A stretch of 8,228 bases of DNA from Planctomycetota bacterium. GTDB taxonomy: Bacteria > Planctomycetota > PUPC01 > DSUN01. Below, in pieces: positions 5,991 to 8,228 of this stretch. Numbering within the stretch: the stretch's first letter is position 1; each line of letters opens with the position of its first letter. The DNA is taken from the NCBI GenBank assembly GCA_016872875.1, contig VGYW01000366.1:1-8228 (forward strand), given 5' to 3'. A model generated the notes under the pieces. It was not told the origin of the DNA and ran no database searches. It saw only the letters and a list, made by a program, of their open reading frames with translations. A program made the translations under genes and the position numbers.

Positions 5991-7346
5991 ATGGCGACGC
6001 CATCGCAGGCTGATGCTGCCGAGAGCAAGCTTTTCCAGACCGATTTCCCGCCCGAGGAGTTCAAGGAACGGCGCGCGAAGGTCTTCGAGGCCGTCGGGCC
6101 GAACGCCCACGCCCTCCTCCAGGGCGCGCCGCCGCCCCGCGGCTTCGAGGCGTTCCGCCAGTCCAACGAGTTCTACTACCTCAGCGGCGTCGAGGTGGCC
6201 CAGGCGTATCTGCTGCTGACGGGCTCCAAGCGCACGGCGCGGCTCTATCTGCCCCATCGCCCTGAGGGGCCGAGTGCCGAGGGCGACTGCCTCGCCGCCG
6301 AGGACGCCGAGCTCGTGAAGCGATTAGCCGGCGTTGATGCAGTCCACCCCATCGAAGCCCTGGCGGGCCACCTCCAGCAGGCGAGCGTGCTCTACACTCC
6401 CCACGCCCCGGCGGAGAGCTGGCGCGCGAGCCGCGACACCCTCCTGGCCGCCGACCGCCTGGCGATGGCCGACCCGTGGGATGGCCGCCCGAGCCGCGAG
6501 CAGCACTTCATCGCCATGCTGCGCACGCGCTTCCCCAAGGCCGAGATTCGCGATCTCTCGCCCACCCTCGACGCGCTCCGCGCCATCAAGAGCGCCCGCG
6601 AGATTGCACTCCTCCGCCGAGCAGGCGAGCTCGCCGCAATGGCCGTCGCCGAGGCCATGCGCGCCACGAGGCCGGGCATGGTGGAATACGAGCTCGACGC
6701 CATCGCACGCGGCCTGTTCGTCCGCCACGGCGCACGCGGCGAGGGCTACGCCGCCATCGTCGCCTCCGGCGCTAACATGTGGCACGGCCACTACAACCGC
6801 AACGACGCCGTGATGCAGGACGGCGACATCGTGCTGATGGACGTGGCGCCCGACTACCGCTACTACACGAGCGACATCGGGCGCACCTGGCCCGTCGGCG
6901 GCGCCTACGCCCCCTGGCAGCGCGAGCTGTACGGCTTCATGGTCGAGTACCACAAGACCATTCTGCCCCTCATCCGCCCGGGCCGGACGGCGGACGAGAT
7001 CCACGCCGAAGCCGCGGCCGCGATGGCGAAGGTGGTCGAGCGCACGAAGTTCTCCAAGCCCATCTTCGAGGCCGCCGCCCGCCGCGCCCTCGACTTCAAG
7101 GGCCACCTCTCGCACCCCGTCGGCATGGCCGTCCACGACGTTGGCGGCTACGGCGGCGGGCCTTTGCGCCCCGGCCTCGTCTTCGCCGTTGACCCCCAGC
7201 TCTGGGTCCCCGAAGAGAAGCTCTACATCCGCTGCGAGGACACCGTGGCGGTGACCGAGACCGGCATCGAGAACCTCACCGCCTCCGCCCCACTCGACCT
7301 CGCCGCCGTAGAGGCCGCAATGCGCGGAATTGGAGCTTCGTGTTGA
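5991..7346 (+). CDS. Aminopeptidase P-like (Xaa-Pro) metallopeptidase, family M24
   Basis: A 451-residue protein with the two-domain plan of aminopeptidase P, which removes an N-terminal residue preceding proline. Residues about 15-165 match the AMP_N domain (FKERRAKVFEAV, SNEFYYLSGVE, LYLPHRPEGPSAEGD), followed by the pita-bread M24 domain (RAIKSAREIALLRRAGELAA onwards). Metal ligands corresponding to E. coli PepP are D284 (VLMDVAP), D295 (TSDIGRTWPV), H375 (HLSHPVGMAVHDVGG) and E416 (IRCEDTVAVTETGIENLT). The fourth PepP ligand, a glutamate in 'VEPG', is aspartate here (D401, VFAVDPQLWVP). Second-shell H382 is kept. There is no signal peptide, so it is cytoplasmic. ATG 5991 has AGGAG five bases upstream; the frame's earlier ATG at 5976 abuts the palindrome and is rejected. 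It lies 72 bases after GH51, probably in the same transcript. Confidence 0.9.
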   Translation: MATPSQADAAESKLFQTDFPPEEFKERRAKVFEAVGPNAHALLQGAPPPRGFEAFRQSNEFYYLSGVEVAQAYLLLTGSKRTARLYLPHRPEGPSAEGDCLAAEDAELVKRLAGVDAVHPIEALAGHLQQASVLYTPHAPAESWRASRDTLLAADRLAMADPWDGRPSREQHFIAMLRTRFPKAEIRDLSPTLDALRAIKSAREIALLRRAGELAAMAVAEAMRATRPGMVEYELDAIARGLFVRHGARGEGYAAIVASGANMWHGHYNRNDAVMQDGDIVLMDVAPDYRYYTSDIGRTWPVGGAYAPWQRELYGFMVEYHKTILPLIRPGRTADEIHAEAAAAMAKVVERTKFSKPIFEAAARRALDFKGHLSHPVGMAVHDVGGYGGGPLRPGLVFAVDPQLWVPEEKLYIRCEDTVAVTETGIENLTASAPLDLAAVEAAMRGIGASC

Positions 7347-7371
7347 CTTGCCGGCCCAGGCGGGGTATGCT
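7343..7371 (+). promoter_or_regulatory. Sigma70-like promoter for the DUF5678-protease cassette
   Basis: TTGACT (7343-7348) and TATGCT (7366-7371) are exactly 17 bases apart, five and four consensus matches respectively. The -35 overlaps the stop codon of the peptidase gene. The predicted start near 7378 gives a leader of about 25 bases carrying AAAGGAG. The two downstream genes therefore form their own transcription unit. Confidence 0.6.
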
Positions 7372-7403
7372 GTTGGCAGAAGTATGGGATGAAAGGAGCC
7401 GAA

Positions 7404-7595
7404 ATGCCGGTCGAAGTGCTGGTGAAGGACGAGAAGTACCGAGGGCGCTACGTCGCCCTGAGGTCGTTTGGCGACAACACGGTCGTCGGCTCGGGCAAGA
7501 CGCCCCTCACCGCCGTCAAGCAGGCCCGCGCCGCGGGCGTGCAAGAGCCAGTCCTCCTCTTCGTGCCCAGGAAGGGCGTGGTGCAGATCTACTGA
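7404..7595 (+). CDS. Small DUF5678-like protein, first gene of a coupled pair
   Basis: A 63-residue protein. It contains KYRGRYVALRSFGDNTVVGS, then KTPLTAVKQARAAGV, then EPVLLFVPRKGVVQIY. This 'Y.G..VA......V..G.....A...A...G...P.L..VP' pattern matches what I know of DUF5678, a short domain of unknown function in bacteria and archaea. It has no signal peptide, membrane segment or obvious catalytic residues, and it is basic. The start is ATG 7404, with AAAGGAG (7392-7398) five bases upstream; the ATG at 7389 overlaps that site and is rejected. Its stop codon overlaps the start of the aspartic protease gene (TGATG), so the two are translationally coupled. A partner, inhibitor or targeting role for the protease is possible but not shown. 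Confidence 0.8.
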   Translation: MPVEVLVKDEKYRGRYVALRSFGDNTVVGSGKTPLTAVKQARAAGVQEPVLLFVPRKGVVQIY

Positions 7596-8029
7596 TGGCT
7601 ACCATCAGACGCCCCTTTCATGTGTACCTACCCGGTGACCCGCCGCGCCCCATGCTCCAGGTGCGGATCATCAATCCTGCATCGGGGCTGGCCGTGGCGG
7701 CGTGGGGGCTGGTTGATACGGGCGCGGACGACTGCGCGCTGCCCGCGAGCTACGCGCCTCTCCTGGGCCACAACCTTCAGGCCGGCCTCCGTAGGACCGT
7801 CGGCACCGGCAATGGCGACACCGACGCATACGCGCACACGACGCGGATCGAGGTCTTTGCAGTCCCCTTGGGGCGCCGCACAGGGCGGCCAGTCTTCACT
7901 ATTCCTGACACCCTGATCGACTTCCTGCCCAACCTGCCATGCGTTCTCCTTGGGGTGTCGAGCTTCCTCAGCGACACGATACTGCGAATCAACTATCCTA
8001 AGCAGTACTTCACTGTTCGGAAGCCATGA
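7595..8029 (+). CDS. Retropepsin-like aspartic protease (clan AA), second gene of the pair
   Basis: A 144-residue protein with one copy of the retropepsin signature, GLVDTGADDCALPASYAPLL, with catalytic aspartate D41 in DTGAD. A later VLLG (117-120) corresponds to the hydrophobic-hydrophobic-Gly motif that supports the active site. The chain ends with SDTILRINYPKQYFTVRKP, the usual terminal strands. A single half-site means it should act as a homodimer, as retroviral proteases do. It has no signal peptide or membrane anchor, so it is probably cytoplasmic. The N-terminal FHVYLPGDPPRPMLQVRIIN is typical of small prokaryotic members. The start ATG 7595 shares its A with the upstream stop codon and has no strong ribosome site of its own, implying coupling. 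Its substrate is unknown. Confidence 0.83.
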   Translation: MATIRRPFHVYLPGDPPRPMLQVRIINPASGLAVAAWGLVDTGADDCALPASYAPLLGHNLQAGLRRTVGTGNGDTDAYAHTTRIEVFAVPLGRRTGRPVFTIPDTLIDFLPNLPCVLLGVSSFLSDTILRINYPKQYFTVRKP

Positions 8030-8132
8030 CCCTACAGCTTCTCGTCCTACTGCGCGGCACCGGATAGCGAGAGGCCTGAGAACCATTCCGCTGGAAAAAT
8101 CGAGACTGTAGCAACATTACAGAGTTTTCTTC
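8030..8132. other. Intergenic stretch with an AT-richer patch and a weak dyad
   Basis: No gene is visible. CTGTA (8106-8110) and TACAG (8118-8122) form a small dyad followed by GTTTTCTTCTT. This could be a weak terminator for the protease gene, an operator, or simply an AT-rich segment upstream of the next -35. The patch from about 8090 to 8140 is clearly poorer in G+C than the rest of the window. Confidence 0.3.
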
Positions 8133-8161
8133 TTGACTTTCGCCTGGCAATCGGCGATGAT
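8133..8161 (+). promoter_or_regulatory. Possible promoter for the gene entering at the right edge
   Basis: TTGACT (8133-8138) and GATGAT (8156-8161) are 17 bases apart, with five and four consensus matches. A T-rich run (GTTTTCTTCTT) lies just upstream of the -35, as in UP elements. CTGGCA (8144-8149) and TGCCAG (8161-8166) form a dyad that brackets the -10. Confidence 0.45.
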
Positions 8162-8162
8162 G

Positions 8163-8184
8163 CCAGAGGGGAGAGTTCCTCTGG
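8163..8184 (+). promoter_or_regulatory. Leader hairpin touching the ribosome binding site
   Basis: CCAGAGG (8163-8169) pairs perfectly with CCTCTGG (8178-8184) around GGAGAGTT. The last two bases of the stem are the first two of GGAGG (8183-8187), so folding would partly mask the ribosome site. CCAG can instead pair with the upstream CTGG (8144-8147), giving a mutually exclusive fold. Confidence 0.35.
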
Positions 8185-8196
8185 AGGAACGTCGCC

Positions 8197-8228
8197 GTGC
8201 CGAAGCCTGGTGAGTACGTCGCCGACGT
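8197..8228 (+). CDS. Probable start of a gene cut off by the right edge
   Basis: GTG at 8197 follows GGAGG (8183-8187) by nine bases and opens a frame reading MPKPGEYVAD to the window end. Ten codons are too few to identify a family. Support comes from the ribosome site and the promoter at 8133-8161. Confidence 0.4.
   Translation, partial: MPKPGEYVAD

Noticed and set aside
6324..7544. 406-codon open frame on the minus strand
   Set aside because: Antisense to the M24 peptidase and the DUF5678 gene, which have strong motifs and ribosome sites.
7340..7594. 5' extension of the retropepsin frame
   Set aside because: It overlaps the DUF5678 gene in another frame and has no ribosome site or family similarity.

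Overview
This is a GC-rich window (roughly two-thirds G+C) of bacterial chromosome. It has leading-strand genes with good Shine-Dalgarno sites, sigma70-type promoters, and many short palindromic interspersed repeats. The gene set (a large secreted DUF4838 glycosidase-like protein with a CBM9-like tail, a GH51 arabinofuranosidase, a fibronectin-headed phosphoesterase) plus the repeats suggests an environmental polysaccharide degrader of the Planctomycetota/Lentisphaerota/Verrucomicrobiota type. That placement is inference: no rRNA or marker gene is present.

Layout. (1) Bases 1-338, minus strand: the N-terminal end of a secreted purple-acid-phosphatase-like protein, running off the left edge. 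(2) Bases 339-494: a divergent promoter region with a promoter on each strand and a palindrome over the rightward -35. (3) Bases 495-3077: a secreted 860-residue DUF4838 protein with a C-terminal CBM9-like domain; a hairpin repeat appears to have been inserted in frame into its interdomain linker. (4) Bases 3078-3986: a repeat-rich accessory stretch with hairpins, two related MITE-like elements, an intact MNT nucleotidyltransferase gene, and a HEPN partner gene cut short where the second element begins. (5) Bases 3987-7346: a cytoplasmic GH51 alpha-L-arabinofuranosidase and an aminopeptidase-P-like M24 peptidase, separated by a perfect 25-bp-arm palindrome. (6) Bases 7343-8029: a self-contained two-gene cassette, a 63-residue DUF5678-like protein and a 144-residue retropepsin-like aspartic protease, joined by a TGATG overlap and driven by a consensus-like promoter that begins at the stop codon of the peptidase gene. 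(7) Bases 8030-8228: a leader with another promoter, a hairpin, and the probable start of a further gene.

How the genes may work together: DUF4838 outside the cytoplasm and GH51 inside it fit stepwise breakdown of arabinose- or uronate-bearing polysaccharide, but no transporter is visible to link them. The MNT/HEPN remnant and the DUF5678/protease pair look like small mobile or defence-type cassettes lodged between metabolic genes. The least understood item is the DUF5678-retropepsin pair. The best structural story is the MITE-like repeat family, whose stem-loops keep pairing despite base changes and whose terminal repeat supplies the stop codon of the broken HEPN gene.
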